DNA of 64,000 bases from Paraburkholderia phenazinium (GCF_900100735.1 NZ_FNCJ01000007.1:32581-96580); one strand, 5' to 3'. Shown: positions 17,204-25,811, counted from the first letter of the stretch. Translations and numbers: made by a program. The notes: generated by a model not told the origin, from the sequence alone.

Positions 17204-17689
17204 TTAGGTATAGGAGATGCCGGTCGGTGCGCCGGAGCTATAGGAAACGGTGCCGACCGAGCCGCCGCCGGTGATGGTGTTTAGCGTGCCGTCCGTGTTG
17301 TAGGCGAGTTCGTACGCAATGCCGTCTTCGGTATAGCCAGTCAGTTGGCCTGCGCCGTTGTAGGTCAGTCCCGAGACTGCGCCGGGGGTCCACGCGCCAT
17401 CACCGCGGAGGAATGCGCCCTGACGATCTGCTGCGGGAGCGGGGACCGAGCCAGCCGTGCCAGCGACGGTGCCGGTTGAGCCAACCATTGCGGGGGCCTC
17501 TACAACTAGCATCCACTGGAGCGGTGCCGTACCCGGAGTGACGCCCTGAACGGACTGAAGCGCGGCCCAGCAAGCGCCCTCATAATTGACGGCCTGCCCT
17601 TGCGTGTAGGTCGTATTCGGGTTGTATGTACCCTGCAACGAGAGTCCAGGCGCACCCTGTGGCCCGGGAATGCCAACAACAATTGTCAT
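17204..17689 (-). CDS. Collagen-like tail fibre protein
   Basis: 161 residues. A short collagen-like stretch (GIPGPQGAPG) at residues 6-15 is followed by a carbohydrate-binding-like segment (YNPNTTYTQGQAVNYEGACWAAL) and an FLRGDGAWTP motif common in phage fibres, then Gly-rich beta repeats. Such proteins trimerise and contact host surface glycans. It lies in the fibre gene run, seven bases after the next upstream stop codon. Confidence 0.7.
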   Translation of the reverse strand: MTIVVGIPGPQGAPGLSLQGTYNPNTTYTQGQAVNYEGACWAALQSVQGVTPGTAPLQWMLVVEAPAMVGSTGTVAGTAGSVPAPAADRQGAFLRGDGAWTPGAVSGLTYNGAGQLTGYTEDGIAYELAYNTDGTLNTITGGGSVGTVSYSSGAPTGISYT

Positions 17690-17696
17690 GTTTGCC

Positions 17697-18107
17697 TCAA
17701 ACGTCCAGGTTGAGATAAAGCTTGCCGCTGAACTCGCGCACGACTGCGCCGGCGGCGTTCGTTACTTTCATTGTGTAAAACCCCATCTGGAACGCAGTGC
17801 CGCCGGTCTGGAGTGGGGCGGGCAGTCCTGTTGGCGTGAAAGTCGACGTCATCGAGGCGGGTACATTCCACGCAATTGAGCCGGCCGCAACGTTGATGAC
17901 GAGCGTTCCTGCGGCAGTCGAAAGCTGAAAGATGTTGACCGGCGAGCCGAGGCAGGCCGCAGCCGTCATGACTGCGGAACAGCCAGAGAGATTGACGGCG
18001 TTCGCGGGATTCGTCGGGGTCGTAGGGTTGACTGGGTCGTTCTGGATGAAAGCGACGTAGCTCCAGTCGGCTCCCTGATTCACCAGGAAATCGATTGTTT
18101 CGTTCAT
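17697..18107 (-). CDS. Hypothetical phage structural protein
   Basis: 136 residues from the ATG at 18107. The frame is open to a TTG at 18137, but that would start inside a terminator hairpin. The sequence begins NETIDFLVNQGADWSYVAFI and reads like the short beta-sandwich proteins found beside phage fibres, with a hydrophobic core and no motif that names a function. It follows the endolysin, separated by a hairpin. Confidence 0.6.
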   Translation of the reverse strand: MNETIDFLVNQGADWSYVAFIQNDPVNPTTPTNPANAVNLSGCSAVMTAAACLGSPVNIFQLSTAAGTLVINVAAGSIAWNVPASMTSTFTPTGLPAPLQTGGTAFQMGFYTMKVTNAAGAVVREFSGKLYLNLDV

Positions 18108-18122
18108 GCTGGCCCAGAAAGC

Positions 18123-18143
18123 AAAATAGCCGCTCAAGGCGGC
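18123..18143 (-). terminator. Hairpin after the endolysin gene
   Basis: On the minus strand GCCGCC-TTGA-GCGGC is followed by TATTTTG. The U-run is imperfect. Confidence 0.5.
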
Positions 18144-18199
18144 GCGTTATACCTTGCGATTGGATCGCAGGGGATAATTTGAGGTGAGGGGATTCGGGA

Positions 18200-18643
18200 T
18201 CAGACTGGCGTATTGAACAGCGCCTGTTCTGCTGCGCGTCGAGCGACGAGGCCGGGTAAGACGTGGCCGGCCGCCAGATTCCATCGCGCGAACTGTTGAG
18301 CGGCGCCAGCGAAGTCGCCAGCATTCAGAAGACGTAGCAGCGTGGACGACCGGAAGTTGCCCGCGCCCACGTTGTAGACAAAATCACACAAGCTATCGAA
18401 CTGGTTCTGATTCACCACGACATGGACGAGGCCATTCACAGCTTGGCCGGCGCGATTGAGGCCTTCTTCAAGCCGCGAATCGGCCTGCGCCTGCGTCCAG
18501 ACTGTGCCCTGGGTAATGTCCGGCCCAGTCGATCCCCAGCCACACGTCCAAGGCTCCGCACCAGTACCCGGATCCGGATAGGCAGTCAGCCGGCACGATT
18601 CGAATTTCTTCGTGAGTGCGATTCCGTTGGGGGAGACTTGCAT
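18200..18643 (-). CDS. Endolysin, GH24 lysozyme
   Basis: 147 residues of the T4-lysozyme/RrrD type. The catalytic Glu is in KKFESCRLTAYPD (Glu15), with the family Asp and Thr/Gly cluster following (PDPGTG, then WTCGWGST). The later block DSLCDFVYNVGAGNFRSSTLL is diagnostic of GH24. It cleaves the glycan strands of peptidoglycan at lysis. There is no signal-arrest helix, so it needs a holin; the membrane protein immediately upstream is the candidate. Confidence 0.92.
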   Translation of the reverse strand: MQVSPNGIALTKKFESCRLTAYPDPGTGAEPWTCGWGSTGPDITQGTVWTQAQADSRLEEGLNRAGQAVNGLVHVVVNQNQFDSLCDFVYNVGAGNFRSSTLLRLLNAGDFAGAAQQFARWNLAAGHVLPGLVARRAAEQALFNTPV

Positions 18644-18650
18644 GGTTACC

Positions 18651-18860
18651 TCACTTCAATAACGCCTCAAACGCCTTGAAAGCACCCGCCGGCCCAAACA
18701 GCAGGACGAGCAGCAGGAAATAAATGATGTATTCGATGCGCTGCATTCGCTTCTCGCCGCGCGTGAACTTGTCGATGATTCCCTGGTACCGTTCCGCGCA
18801 AACCGCCTCGTGGACGGCAATGCGCTGTTCGTTCTCTGCAATCATTTCTTTGGTGTCCAT
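18651..18860 (-). CDS. Probable holin (coiled coil plus one membrane helix)
   Basis: 69 residues. An acidic, helical N-terminal 40 residues (coiled-coil-like, EMIAENEQRIAVHEAV) are followed by one strong membrane helix (YIIYFLLLVLLFGPAGAF) and a short basic end. The architecture resembles XhlA-type phage haemolysins/holins. It lies seven bases upstream of the endolysin, the classical lysis pair. Confidence 0.75.
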   Translation of the reverse strand: MDTKEMIAENEQRIAVHEAVCAERYQGIIDKFTRGEKRMQRIEYIIYFLLLVLLFGPAGAFKAFEALLK

Positions 18861-18875
18861 GAGGCCCCGGGTAGA

Positions 18876-18901
18876 AAATAAAAAGCCGCTCGGGGCGGCT
18901 T
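18876..18901 (-). terminator. Terminator upstream of the holin gene
   Basis: Minus strand GCCGC-CCCGA-GCGGC followed by TTTTTATTT; it lies just before the holin start. Confidence 0.75.
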
Positions 18902-18918
18902 GTATGTGGTATGGACGT

Positions 18919-18944
18919 AAAAAAACCGGCTCGGGGCCGGTTTC
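18919..18944 (-). terminator. Terminator after the RHH gene
   Basis: Minus strand AACCGGC-CCCGAG-CCGGTT followed by TTTTT, starting two bases after the stop of the regulator at 18946. Together with 18876-18901 it forms a double terminator. Confidence 0.8.
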
Positions 18945-18945
18945 G

Positions 18946-19116
18946 TTATTTGTCTGGCGGTGGCTTCGCGCGCTGTATCAGTTGGCGTAGCCAGTCAAGG
19001 CCGTATGCGTCGATCTTCGCCCATAACTCAGGTGACAGCCGAATCGATCGCTGCACCTGCTTCTGTTCGTCCGGTAGACGCGGTCGTCCGCCGGGGTGTT
19101 TGGGTTTCGTTTCCAT
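18946..19116 (-). CDS. Small ribbon-helix-helix-like regulator
   Basis: 56 residues from the ATG at 19116. A basic, proline-rich N-terminus (KPKHPGGRPRLPDEQK) leads to QRSIRLSPELWAKIDAYG, which fits the strand and first helix of CopG/Arc-type DNA-binding proteins, then a second helix. It diverges from the outer-membrane protein gene, and an inverted repeat lies in the gap, so it may regulate that cluster. A start at 19146 would extend it by ten residues. Confidence 0.65.
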   Translation of the reverse strand: METKPKHPGGRPRLPDEQKQVQRSIRLSPELWAKIDAYGLDWLRQLIQRAKPPPDK

Positions 19117-19142
19117 TCCCGGATTGTACACGAGAAAAAGAA

Positions 19143-19176
19143 TCACAAAAACTCCTTGTCTTTAGGAGGTTTGTGA
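19143..19176. repeat. Inverted repeat in the regulator/OMP intergenic region
   Basis: TCACAAAAACTCCT (19143-19156) and AGGAGGTTTGTGA (19164-19176) are inverted copies with one extra base in the left arm. It could be an operator for the adjacent RHH protein or an RNA hairpin that hides the AGGAGG. A GTG at 19173 in frame with the OMP gene has this AGGAGG only three bases upstream. Confidence 0.5.
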
Positions 19177-19286
19177 ATCACAATAACTGCATCGAAAAAC
19201 GTTTTATGAATAGGAGCGCCCCGCACGGCGGCAACCGGCGAGGCGCTGATGACCCGAAACCAAACTCTGACGTAAGGAAACGAATC

Positions 19287-19982
19287 ATGTTCGAGAATAT
19301 CACGACGGGGGTCGTGGTGGCGTCGCTCGCCCTCGCAGCATCAACCGCCAGCGCTGAAAGCTGGTTCCAGTTTGAAGCCGGTATTGGTGCATCCGTCTAC
19401 AGCAAAGGGCCGGACGGTCTCTGGCTCCAGGATGCTTTCCCACACAAGCTGCGCCTCGAAGCGCCAGCATTCGAGACCGGCCTAACCGGCCCTGTCTGGC
19501 AATCAGCAAACTGGGGTGTCGATTGGCACGCGGACTGGGCGTGGCTCGGGTCGGTTCACACAGATGCACTCGCTGTGCCTTTGGACAGCAATTACAATTC
19601 GAAAACAAAGTCTTGTAATGGGACATGTCTGCCGCTGGCCGACTACAGCGGCAGCGGGCATGCGCAGGTTGCTTTCATTGCGCTGGAGCCGCACTACGAC
19701 ATTGGAAAGTGGCGCCTCGGCGTCGAGGCCGGACCGTCCCTATACCGCACGACCTGGGTTGAGAACGTCAATAACATCCAGTATTCAGCCGGCGCGCCCC
19801 CGATCAGCATGCGCCTCGCGAGCACTGATGGGTGGCGTGTCGGTGCGGTCGTCGGCGCATCGGTCTCGCGCGGACCGTTCTCGCTCGTCTATCAACACTT
19901 TTTTATGAAGTCGAGCACATCGAACCCGGCACCGCCGATCTGGCATTCGGTTGACTCTCTTTTCATCAAATACCGCTTCTGA
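19287..19982 (+). CDS. Phage-borne outer-membrane protein
   Basis: 231 residues from the ATG at 19287, which has an AAGGAA ribosome-binding site. A signal peptide ends in ASTASAES (cleavage after residue 23). The mature part alternates hydrophobic and polar residues and ends in FIKYRF, with the terminal Phe typical of beta-barrel outer-membrane proteins. It is on the plus strand among minus-strand late genes, as in lysogenic-conversion cargo. It could block superinfection or change the host surface; neither is shown by the sequence. A GTG start at 19173 would bury the signal peptide. Confidence 0.75.
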   Translation: MFENITTGVVVASLALAASTASAESWFQFEAGIGASVYSKGPDGLWLQDAFPHKLRLEAPAFETGLTGPVWQSANWGVDWHADWAWLGSVHTDALAVPLDSNYNSKTKSCNGTCLPLADYSGSGHAQVAFIALEPHYDIGKWRLGVEAGPSLYRTTWVENVNNIQYSAGAPPISMRLASTDGWRVGAVVGASVSRGPFSLVYQHFFMKSSTSNPAPPIWHSVDSLFIKYRF

Positions 19983-20034
19983 GGCTGGAGCCGCAGCTTC
20001 TGGTAAATTAGCGCTTTCGCTCAGGGAGCACGGG

Positions 20035-20202
20035 ATGACGGACGACACAAAAGAAGTGACATACCGCGTCGAATTCGAAACCGGCGATGTGATGCATACC
20101 ACCGACAGGGATCTAGCCATCCTTCACCGCGAGAAAGGTCGTCTCGTCACGCCAGACCCGCATGAGCAGTCCGAGCACCACTCCACCAAAGAAAAAGAAT
20201 GA
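20035..20202 (+). CDS. Small hypothetical protein
   Basis: 55 residues from the ATG at 20035, with GGGAG upstream. Acidic and hydrophilic (DDTKEVTYRVEFETGD near the start), no membrane segment. It lies between the outer-membrane protein and the methyltransferase and overlaps the latter start by four bases, so the two are probably co-translated. Confidence 0.6.
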   Translation: MTDDTKEVTYRVEFETGDVMHTTDRDLAILHREKGRLVTPDPHEQSEHHSTKEKE

Positions 20203-21239
20203 GCACGACAGCCGTTATCGAAGAATCATGGCCGGAGTCCGATCTGGAGGCGGTGGCTGCCTGTCCTTATTGCGGCAGCAGTCAGCGCGAACTCGCCTAT
20301 GCTGATGCGCAGGACTGGGCATTCTATTGCGCACCCGGCAAATGGGCATATTGGAATTGCTCAGAGTGCCAATCACTTTACCTCGACCCCCGGCCGACAC
20401 CGCAAAGCATAGGCAGGGCCTATGGAAACTACTACACGCATGGCGTATCGGGCCTTCGCGGATTGGCCCAGAATTTTAAGTCAGCCTTGCGGAACGAATG
20501 CTACAAGCACTGGCATGGCATACGTCTAAGTCCACGCCTGCATTTACCGGGGTTCGCCGCACCATTAATCAGCCCGCTGAAAGGAAAATTTTTTATTCCT
20601 TTCGGCCTGCTGGAACTGGCACAAATTCAGCCTGGCAAGTTACTCGACATAGGCTGTGGCAGCGGAGACTTCCTGTTGCAGGCCAAACAGATGGGCTGGC
20701 AAACCTTGGGCATTGATCTGGATAGCAAGGCCTGCGAAATCGCGCAAAGCAAAGGGCTGCGAGTTATCAACGGAGGGTTTGAGCAAGTGGGTAATCTGGA
20801 CGACAAATTCGATTGCCTGTTTTGCTCCCATATTCTGGAGCACACCTATGATCCGATTCATCTACTGAATTTGATGAAATCCGTGCTGAATCCCAACGGA
20901 ACTATCTTGTTGTCTCTGCCCAATTCGCAAAGCGCTTTCCGTCATTATTTCGGTAAAGAGTGGCGCGGCCTAGAAGCACCGCGCCATATCGCCATCCCGT
21001 CTGCCGCTGGCCTTAAGGAAAAACTTGAACAATTGGGTTTTCACGTGCACGCGGGTCTGCATCACACGATATTTTGCGCGACAGAATCCTTCAAGATCCG
21101 CCGACGCTCGGAAGTTTTATCGGAAGAGGACAAGCAAAAAGCCCAACAACTCAGCGAACAGGTGCCGTTAGACAATTACGAGACAGCCGACTTCATCCAT
21201 TTTACCTGTAGCCTGCGCGCCGATACTCCGCTCGCTTGA
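20199..21239 (+). CDS. Zinc-ribbon SAM-dependent methyltransferase
   Basis: 346 residues. An N-terminal zinc ribbon has Cys22/Cys25 (CPYC) and Cys54/Cys57 (CSEC). A class I methyltransferase fold follows, with motif I LDIGCGSGDF at 149-158, the acidic end of strand two in LGIDLDS, and motif IV as DCLFCSHILEH. The arrangement is common in methyltransferases of surface-polysaccharide clusters. Base composition is visibly richer in A/T than its neighbours, indicating a separate origin. Beside the outer-membrane protein it is probably lysogenic-conversion cargo that modifies a surface glycan; the substrate is unknown. Confidence 0.8.
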   Translation: MSTTAVIEESWPESDLEAVAACPYCGSSQRELAYADAQDWAFYCAPGKWAYWNCSECQSLYLDPRPTPQSIGRAYGNYYTHGVSGLRGLAQNFKSALRNECYKHWHGIRLSPRLHLPGFAAPLISPLKGKFFIPFGLLELAQIQPGKLLDIGCGSGDFLLQAKQMGWQTLGIDLDSKACEIAQSKGLRVINGGFEQVGNLDDKFDCLFCSHILEHTYDPIHLLNLMKSVLNPNGTILLSLPNSQSAFRHYFGKEWRGLEAPRHIAIPSAAGLKEKLEQLGFHVHAGLHHTIFCATESFKIRRRSEVLSEEDKQKAQQLSEQVPLDNYETADFIHFTCSLRADTPLA

Positions 21240-21241
21240 AA

Positions 21242-21439
21242 TCAGGAAGGCGTCTTGGGCGTTGCCGGCGGCGCTGTGTAGCTTGTTCCGTCGAACAGAT
21301 ATCCAATGGTAGCGGGCGAGCCATCAGGCAAGGGGTGCGCCGTAGTGCCCGCGGGAGGCTCCCAACCAGATTGGCCATCCCATAAAATGACGTTTGTTAC
21401 CGCGCCATTCTCAACCACGGCGTATGTGCTGATCGTCAT
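21242..21439 (-). CDS. Tail fibre accessory protein
   Basis: 65 residues beginning TISTYAVVENGAVTNVILWDG, a sequence typical of small proteins encoded next to phage fibres, some acting in fibre assembly. A Pro/Thr-rich tail follows. It lies nine bases downstream of the glycine-rich fibre and converges on the methyltransferase, with two bases between the stops. Confidence 0.7.
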   Translation of the reverse strand: MTISTYAVVENGAVTNVILWDGQSGWEPPAGTTAHPLPDGSPATIGYLFDGTSYTAPPATPKTPS

Positions 21440-21448
21440 GCGATATCC

Positions 21449-22801
21449 TTAGAAGTATTCGGTAATGATAATCACGCCTTGGCCTCCCGCGCCCCCCGTT
21501 TGAGCCGACGTGCTTGCCCCATTGCCTGCGCCACCGCCGCCAGCACCATATGCGCCTGCAGGATTGCCGGGTAGCGTGTTTGTGCCAATCGGCGCGCCAC
21601 CCCCGCCGAATTTTGTAGGCGCACCGCCACCGGAAAGAAATGACCCCAAAGCGGCCGCAGTCGAAGGCTGTCCCGGTTGCCCACTCTGCGCAAGAATATT
21701 ACCCGTTCCAGCAGCACCCCCGGCACCACCCGCCTGCACATAAACGGGGGCACTACTTGAACCGCCCTGGCCGCCAAATCCGCCGTTAGCTCCCATCAAT
21801 GCGCCGAACGAGGTAGATCCGCCCGTGCCACCAGTGCCGCCGCCCGATGCGCCACCCGTGCCAGCGGCGCCAACGGTCATCGTTACGCCCGAAAATCCGG
21901 TTGTGAATCGGGCGCGAGAGTATGCGCCCGCCCCACCGCCGCCGCCGATTGAGACTGCGGATGATCCGGTTGCCACAGTTCCGCCACCGCCACCGCCACC
22001 ACCGACCAACTCAACATCGACGCTATTTGTACCCGCAGTAGGCGTATAGGTACCACTCGCGGTGAATACGCGGACGCTGATAAGCCGCCCCGTCGCCTGC
22101 CCAAGCTGCATGGCATGCTGGGATGCGGTGGCGGCACCAACGACTAGCGGTTCGTACTGGCGCAGCGCGGAGCCGGCGGTTGCCTGCCATTGCCCGCTTG
22201 TGGTCGAGGCGTAGAACGAGAGATCATCGCCGGGTTGCATGACGATTGACGTCACCTGACCGGTTGCTACGACGAACTTGTCGCTACCGTTAGCCGTCAG
22301 GGTGAGTGCTGCCGTGCCATCGTTGTAGACGGCCGTAGGCGTAAGTGACGGAACGGTCGATTGACCGGGCATCGAGAATGTAGCCGCAGAAGTCCCGGTG
22401 AAGCCAACCGACTCGCCCGCAATGGCAGCGGTCAGGGTCTGCGATGAACTGAACGACGCCGATGCCTGATACTGCGTGCGCATGGTCGTGAGCCCGACCG
22501 TGCCCGCAGTGGGGCCGCAGAATGCGAAATCGCCCACGTTCCAGTTCAGCGCAGACGTACCTTCCTGCCCACGAAGCACCGTCAATGTCGCACCACTGAT
22601 GGCGGTCACGTAGACGATTTCATAGATCGCGCCTGTCGCTGCATCATTGAGTGTGAGCGGCATCTGCTGGCCGATCGCGGTGTTGAGCGGCGGCAGGTTT
22701 GTGCTGCTTGCCAGCACTACCGTGGTCGACCCCGCACCCGACGCGGGCAATGCCGCGGCAAGTTGGGTATTAACGTTGTTCGCGATGACGAATTGCGCCA
22801 T
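21449..22801 (-). CDS. Tail fibre with glycine-rich C-terminal domain
   Basis: 450 residues. The first 250 are beta-rich fibre sequence. From about residue 265 it becomes glycine-rich with many runs of 4-8 Gly and ends in GGQGVIIITEYF. This Gly-rich domain with a VIIITEYF-type ending is found in phage receptor-binding tips, where layers of polyglycine helices carry variable loops. It is probably the host-recognition protein, served by the small accessory gene downstream. A terminator precedes it. Confidence 0.8.
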   Translation of the reverse strand: MAQFVIANNVNTQLAAALPASGAGSTTVVLASSTNLPPLNTAIGQQMPLTLNDAATGAIYEIVYVTAISGATLTVLRGQEGTSALNWNVGDFAFCGPTAGTVGLTTMRTQYQASASFSSSQTLTAAIAGESVGFTGTSAATFSMPGQSTVPSLTPTAVYNDGTAALTLTANGSDKFVVATGQVTSIVMQPGDDLSFYASTTSGQWQATAGSALRQYEPLVVGAATASQHAMQLGQATGRLISVRVFTASGTYTPTAGTNSVDVELVGGGGGGGGTVATGSSAVSIGGGGGAGAYSRARFTTGFSGVTMTVGAAGTGGASGGGTGGTGGSTSFGALMGANGGFGGQGGSSSAPVYVQAGGAGGAAGTGNILAQSGQPGQPSTAAALGSFLSGGGAPTKFGGGGAPIGTNTLPGNPAGAYGAGGGGAGNGASTSAQTGGAGGQGVIIITEYF

Positions 22802-22812
22802 TTGGTTTGCCC

Positions 22813-22842
22813 AAAAGAAAAAGCCCGCTCAGTGGCGGGCTA
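22813..22842 (-). terminator. Terminator between wedge gene and fibre gene
   Basis: Minus strand GCCCGCCACTGAGCGGGC followed by TTTTTCTTTT. The hairpin core is nearly the same as at 32932-32962. Confidence 0.85.
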
Positions 22843-22861
22843 TGAATGGAGTGTTGCGGTG

Positions 22862-23575
22862 TCAGGCGACGATGACGGTGAAGCGCACCTGAAAGGGAAG
22901 GGCGAGATACCCTTCGTTGACCAGTGCCTGGAATATCTGCGAGTTCTGGCCGGCCGGGACTGTAATGGTTATCGACCGTGCGGCGAGGTTGTTTCGGGTC
23001 TTGCGGGTGTTGTAGGCTTGGGTGTTGTAGGCGGCACTCCCAAATGCTCCGCTGAAGCCCGTCGAGGACCGCTCGATGCTTATCTGAAACGAATCCTCGA
23101 CTGGAATATCCGAACCGTTCGCGCCGAAGATGAAACGGGCCACTCTCATGCGCAGCCACTGGATCGACATTTGCCGGCCGTCGCCCAGGTAGGTGTGCCA
23201 GGTGAGTGTCCGCTTATAGATGTCGTCACTGGCGGCTTGTGCAGTCCCTGAATTGATGTGTTTGCGCGTTCCGTATGGCAGCGTGTTGTACGGGACGGTG
23301 TTGTATGCCCCATACGATCTCGACATTAGCGTTGAGATAACCGGCCGGCTGATTCCGTAGATTCCTTGACCGATCCAGTCGAGCAGCGGGCCGTTTATGT
23401 TCGCCGAGGTGTAGACCGACAGAGGCGTCGCGTTGAACCAGTCCACATAACCTTGGGCCGTAGTATTGACCCCGGCAAAGAAGGCCTGAATATCTGGATC
23501 GTCGGCGTATTGGGCGTACACATAAGTAGGCACCACCGTCGCCAGCGGCGAGGCGCTAAAGGATTCGGTCGTCAT
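22862..23575 (-). CDS. Baseplate wedge protein (DUF2612/gpI-like)
   Basis: 237 residues immediately after baseplate J (two bases apart), the usual place of the gpI/DUF2612 protein that closes the wedge and docks the fibres. The N-terminus describes a helical part, the middle has Tyr/Asn-rich repeats (AYNTVPYNTLPYGT and AYNTQAYNTRK), and the end is beta-rich. Assigned mainly by order and length; the motif evidence is modest. Confidence 0.65.
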   Translation of the reverse strand: MTTESFSASPLATVVPTYVYAQYADDPDIQAFFAGVNTTAQGYVDWFNATPLSVYTSANINGPLLDWIGQGIYGISRPVISTLMSRSYGAYNTVPYNTLPYGTRKHINSGTAQAASDDIYKRTLTWHTYLGDGRQMSIQWLRMRVARFIFGANGSDIPVEDSFQISIERSSTGFSGAFGSAAYNTQAYNTRKTRNNLAARSITITVPAGQNSQIFQALVNEGYLALPFQVRFTVIVA

Positions 23576-23577
23576 GC

Positions 23578-24783
23578 CTAACCTTGTGTAACTGTCACAG
23601 CCGTGTTCGACGCCTGAAAATAGGATTCAGGGTCGCCCAGGATAATTCCCGTCCCAGCTTCTGGCGTGACAACGGATCCGTTGATCGTGACCGTTACCGT
23701 GAAGGCCGAAAGGTTCGCCACGGGCAACACTGATGCAATTGCGGCCTGAAACGCCGCGGACATCGCATTCAGATTCATCGGCTGGCCAACTACGATGCTG
23801 TTCACGTAGCTCTGAATTGCCGGGGCACCCAACTGATTGACCTGTGCGCCCGCCGTGAAATTCGACAAATTGGTGTTCCAAATCACCGAGACCGTCACGA
23901 CTTGCTGCGGCGGATTGACATAGGTGACGTTGTACTGGTTCGGAGATGAAGTGATCGTTGCTGTAACGTTGCGCGCGGTCGTGTTCGAGCCGACGATGGT
24001 CGAGAGATCCAGCACACCAAGGTAGATCGCGCCAGCCACCTGGTAAGGGTCACCGCCACCGCACAGCACTTCCCAGCCAAACGTGGATTGCAGGATGGAG
24101 ACGAGGCGCGGAATCACGCCGGGCACGTCCATGAGGAGCGACTGGATATAGTCAGGCGTTCCCTGTCCTGCCACCTGATTTGCGACGATGATCCGCGAGC
24201 GGTAGCTCGGTACGGTTTCGGTCGAAGTGGACGGGGTTCCGGCCTGCGGATTTGTGACCGTCATGGTCTCGTTGTACGGCGTCGGCAGGGAGGTGACGAT
24301 CTGCGTCACCGAGCCTTCTGGCACCGCCCACGTCCCACTCTGGTTTGCCACCGCGAGCAGAGGCGCGCTGACGCCATTGGATGCAAGTACGCCGCCATCC
24401 TGCAAGACGTACTGATACGTTCCATCGCCGACAATGAATCCCTGCGGCAGCACATACCCGGGCGCACTGGTGTCGGTGAAGACGACCAGCACGCTCGTAT
24501 TCGTCGGCTGGCCTTGTGGAATGCCGAGCATGACGCCTTGTTGGGCGAGAATGAAGGCATTCGCCCCGTACGGCGTGACGCTATCAATCGCATCCACGCG
24601 CGCCTGGTCCATCTGCGCCAGCATGGCCGTGCCGGTCGAGGTCAGGTCTTCGAGAAGAAGACCAGGGAGATTGGCTGTAAATCCCGCGTCTTCTGCCTCT
24701 ACCGTGGCAATGAGGTCGCTGTTGAGCGCGGCCGGCGAGTTCGGCACGGGGCCGCTCGCGGTCATGATGACAGGTAGCGTCAT
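23578..24783 (-). CDS. Baseplate J-like protein
   Basis: 401 residues with the Baseplate_J pattern: an N-terminal stretch with PYGANAFILAQQGVMLGIPQG, a central segment TVPSYRSRIIVANQVAGQGTPDYIQSLL, and a C-terminal beta domain. In contractile phages this subunit forms the wedge framework around the hub. It overlaps the upstream gene by ATGA and is followed within two bases by the next wedge gene. Confidence 0.9.
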   Translation of the reverse strand: MTLPVIMTASGPVPNSPAALNSDLIATVEAEDAGFTANLPGLLLEDLTSTGTAMLAQMDQARVDAIDSVTPYGANAFILAQQGVMLGIPQGQPTNTSVLVVFTDTSAPGYVLPQGFIVGDGTYQYVLQDGGVLASNGVSAPLLAVANQSGTWAVPEGSVTQIVTSLPTPYNETMTVTNPQAGTPSTSTETVPSYRSRIIVANQVAGQGTPDYIQSLLMDVPGVIPRLVSILQSTFGWEVLCGGGDPYQVAGAIYLGVLDLSTIVGSNTTARNVTATITSSPNQYNVTYVNPPQQVVTVSVIWNTNLSNFTAGAQVNQLGAPAIQSYVNSIVVGQPMNLNAMSAAFQAAIASVLPVANLSAFTVTVTINGSVVTPEAGTGIILGDPESYFQASNTAVTVTQG

Positions 24784-25127
24784 GTGGGAATGTTCTGGCT
24801 GATGATGGCGCCGGAATGAGTCACGGCGCGCACGTTATACTGAGGCGGCAACGACCCCGGAACGCGGGTGATCGTTAGCGAAGCGAAGTACTGGGCATAC
24901 TGTTGCTGTATCCTGGACATATAGAAGTCCGGGAACGTCTGGGTCATGATCGTGGTGTACTGCGGAATTCCCGCATTCGCGTAAATCGGGCTTTCTCCGA
25001 GATTCAGCTTTATGCACTGCGCGAGCGCTGTAATGTAGAAGGCGTCGTTCAGGCCATTTTCCTGAGTCGTGACAGCCACCCATTGATAGGTGCCGTTTTC
25101 GTTATACGTTCGCCCCCATGCACGCAT
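24780..25127 (-). CDS. Baseplate wedge subunit (gp25-position)
   Basis: 115 residues between the spike gene (across the moron) and baseplate J, the position of gp25/W-type wedge proteins. The sequence includes ITALAQCIKLNLGESPIYANAGIP, compatible with the gp25 motif in which a Glu sits in a NLGESPIYANAG-type loop. AAAGG lies seven bases before the start. The start is only 15 bp from the plus-strand moron start. Confidence 0.7.
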   Translation of the reverse strand: MRAWGRTYNENGTYQWVAVTTQENGLNDAFYITALAQCIKLNLGESPIYANAGIPQYTTIMTQTFPDFYMSRIQQQYAQYFASLTITRVPGSLPPQYNVRAVTHSGAIISQNIPT

Positions 25128-25142
25128 TGCTTAACCTTTGCT

Positions 25143-25811
25143 ATGTTTGATACCCGTCCGGCCAACTTTTTCACGCACGAGAGCCTGTGCGACCTGTCGC
25201 GCGAATATCTAGCGCTTGTCGTGTTCGTGAAGAGTCGCTCGGGGGCGTTTGATCTGGCGATGGACGTGGCGAAACTCGCGCCCCTGCTCGTGGAGCGCGA
25301 TCTCGAATCATTGAAAATCTATGTGGCTGGCTTTCCCCAGACCCTGGAAGGGGCCATTCGCGCGATGGATCTGATCCATTACGTGCGCGGATGGAAGGGG
25401 ACTCACTTCTACGCGCGCGGGCGGATGATCATCGGGGAAATGAAGCAGGCGTACGATATTGAGGCCGTACTCCAATGTTTTTCTGAGTCATGTGCGGCAA
25501 GCGACTTTCGGGCGCACTGTCACCGAACTATCGATACGCCATATTTCCCGATCGTCCAACTCATCAAACTAGAGCGGATTCACCCGATGTTCCGGCATAT
25601 CACTGCGCAGTCGGACGAGGGAATTTACACCTTCCCCTGCAAACACATGCTGCAATGGTTTCAAGCGCAGGAACATCACCAGGCCTCGGTACGAGACCAG
25701 ATTCAGGCCGAAGGCGTCGCCAAGATGTGCGATGTGTGCCCGAGGTTCAACCCAGACGATTTCAGGAAGCGAGAGGAAAGCAATGACACAAACGATTCAG
25801 AGAACCGGTAA
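25143..25811 (+). CDS. Moron gene 1: hypothetical protein with C-terminal CxxC
   Basis: 222 residues from the ATG at 25143; the frame is open upstream but antisense to the wedge gene. No ribosome-binding site is obvious. The protein is soluble and helical, with several Cys/His (SESCAASDFRAHCHRT) and a C-terminal MCDVCPRF that may bind metal. I do not recognise a family. It is a plus-strand gene in the middle of a minus-strand baseplate operon, so it is probably expressed independently, for example in the lysogen. The next gene overlaps it by 29 bp. Confidence 0.6.
   Translation: MFDTRPANFFTHESLCDLSREYLALVVFVKSRSGAFDLAMDVAKLAPLLVERDLESLKIYVAGFPQTLEGAIRAMDLIHYVRGWKGTHFYARGRMIIGEMKQAYDIEAVLQCFSESCAASDFRAHCHRTIDTPYFPIVQLIKLERIHPMFRHITAQSDEGIYTFPCKHMLQWFQAQEHHQASVRDQIQAEGVAKMCDVCPRFNPDDFRKREESNDTNDSENR

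Noticed and set aside
17686..18324. 212-residue frame overlapping the endolysin and the structural gene
   Set aside because: It crosses a terminator and overlaps two better supported genes out of frame.
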